Of a stretch of DNA of 23,388 nucleotides, positions 23,075 through 23,388 are shown one piece after another (positions within the stretch are counted from its first letter, which is position 1; every line of letters starts with the position of its first letter). The translations under genes and the position numbers were made by a program. Origin of the DNA: a bacterium (GTDB lineage Bacteria > SZUA-182 > DTGQ01); assembly GCA_040755755.1 (NCBI GenBank), contig JBFLZW010000086.1:1-23388 (forward strand), read 5' to 3'. Below the pieces are notes generated by a model. That model was not told where the DNA came from, ran no database searches, and worked only from the letters and a program-made list of their open reading frames with translations.

Positions 23075-23388
23075 TTATTTACGATAGATGTTCCAAAAAT
23101 AGGTATTTTCATGCCTTAGAAGGCCATTTTGGGGGTCAAAATTACTACTGTAAGGAAGCTGCTGTGGTTCCCGGAGCTCATACCCAGCATTTGTCTCTCT
23201 CTCGCAGTGCGCCCAGCGGCCTTAATTCCAAGCTTTGCCTGTACATCTTCCACAAACTCCTTGCTGCCAACGGCGAGGCTGTCCGTCCATTTACTTTCCC
23301 GCGTTATCTGCCCGGCTGAGAGAGCATAGTCAACCTGGCTGCGATACAGCTCCTTCAGCTCATCCCTGCTTCCACAGTTGAGCAAACC
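23075..23388 (-). pseudogene. REP-associated tyrosine (Y1) transposase, C-terminal part, frameshifted (partial)
   Basis: The - strand frame entering from the right edge reads SRDELKELYRSQVDYALSAG, then WTDSLAVGSKEFVEDVQAKLGIKAAGR, matching the C-terminal region of RAYT/IS200-like Y1 transposases. In this frame the family's end is lost (stop at 23116). In another frame the expected ending appears: YELREPQQLPYSSNFDPQNG, then LLRHENTYFWNIYRK, with a stop at 23075-23077. The switch maps to a (GA)5 run (TC repeats at 23194-23203). Removing one GA unit joins the two frames into RTARETNAGYELREP. So the gene looks frameshifted by dinucleotide slippage, and the ORF ending at 23116 is not the native end. 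The N-terminal HUH and Tyr catalytic region lies beyond the window. Confidence 0.8.
23194..23203 (-). repeat. (GA)5 dinucleotide run at the transposase frameshift
   Basis: Five GA units on the - strand (TCTCTCTCTC on +) at the point where the transposase changes frame. Four units would restore a continuous reading frame through the conserved C-terminus. Confidence 0.85.

Noticed and set aside
22969-23112. A 47-codon - strand frame reading TICSLGPT, reminiscent of the pyruvate kinase N-terminus
   Set aside because: It overlaps, in another frame, the intact C-terminal tail of the transposase (ending at 23075), and only about eight residues resemble pyruvate kinase. It also lacks a ribosome site at a useful distance.
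1-23388. CRISPR arrays, tRNA or rRNA genes
   Set aside because: No spaced direct repeats of CRISPR type and no recognisable tRNA or rRNA sequence were seen; the window is almost fully protein coding.

Overview
The window looks like the chromosome of an uncultured, Gram-negative-type anaerobic bacterium. It joins a long surface-polysaccharide (EPS/O-antigen type) biosynthesis locus, with genes on the + strand from about 0.16 to 18.15 kb, to a central-metabolism pair on the - strand (18.26 to 22.93 kb): pyruvate:ferredoxin/flavodoxin oxidoreductase (nifJ) and a dihydroorotate-dehydrogenase-like protein. Both edges carry transposase remnants. The phylum cannot be fixed from sequence alone. The paired alpha/beta hydrolases resemble those of exosortase/PEP-CTERM EPS loci, and the anaerobic PFOR favours an anaerobe of a proteobacterial or Desulfobacterota-like kind, but this is inference.

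Layout. 3-107: tail of a probable IS630-type transposase. 164-11270: an AT-richer block of assembly genes. In order these are a polysaccharide pyruvyl transferase, a GT2, two tandem alpha/beta hydrolases with altered nucleophile elbows, a multi-spanning Wzy-like polymerase, a GT4, a beta-propeller (TolB/oligogalacturonate-lyase-like) protein, another GT-B enzyme, an ExoA-like GT2 with C-terminal membrane helices, and a GNAT acyltransferase. 11354-16880: a less AT-rich block that reads as a modified amino-sugar and lipid-carrier module: DegT-type aminotransferase, Fmt-like formyltransferase, PIG-L deacetylase, PglC/WbaP-type phosphoglycosyl transferase and PglF/WbpM-type UDP-sugar 4,6-dehydratase. 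16912-18153: a nucleotidyltransferase-fold protein that closes the locus.

How the genes may work together (inference). The PglF-like dehydratase makes a UDP-4-keto-6-deoxy-HexNAc. The DegT enzyme aminates it, and the formyltransferase and/or GNAT acylates the amine. The PglC-like enzyme loads the sugar phosphate on undecaprenyl phosphate. The four glycosyltransferases extend the unit, the PIG-L protein may de-N-acetylate a residue, the pyruvyl transferase adds a ketal, and the Wzy-like protein polymerises. No Wzx flippase, Wza/Wzc export machinery or exosortase is visible here, so the locus must continue elsewhere.

The most notable observations are: (i) a (GA)5 dinucleotide run at the right edge where a REP-type tyrosine transposase loses frame, with its conserved C-terminus intact in the next frame; (ii) the Arg and Cys replacements at the nucleophile elbows of the paired hydrolases; (iii) Gly in place of the catalytic Asn of the formyltransferase; (iv) a DHOD-like enzyme lacking the usual catalytic-base motif, sitting in an apparent operon with nifJ; and (v) the putative formamido-sugar module.
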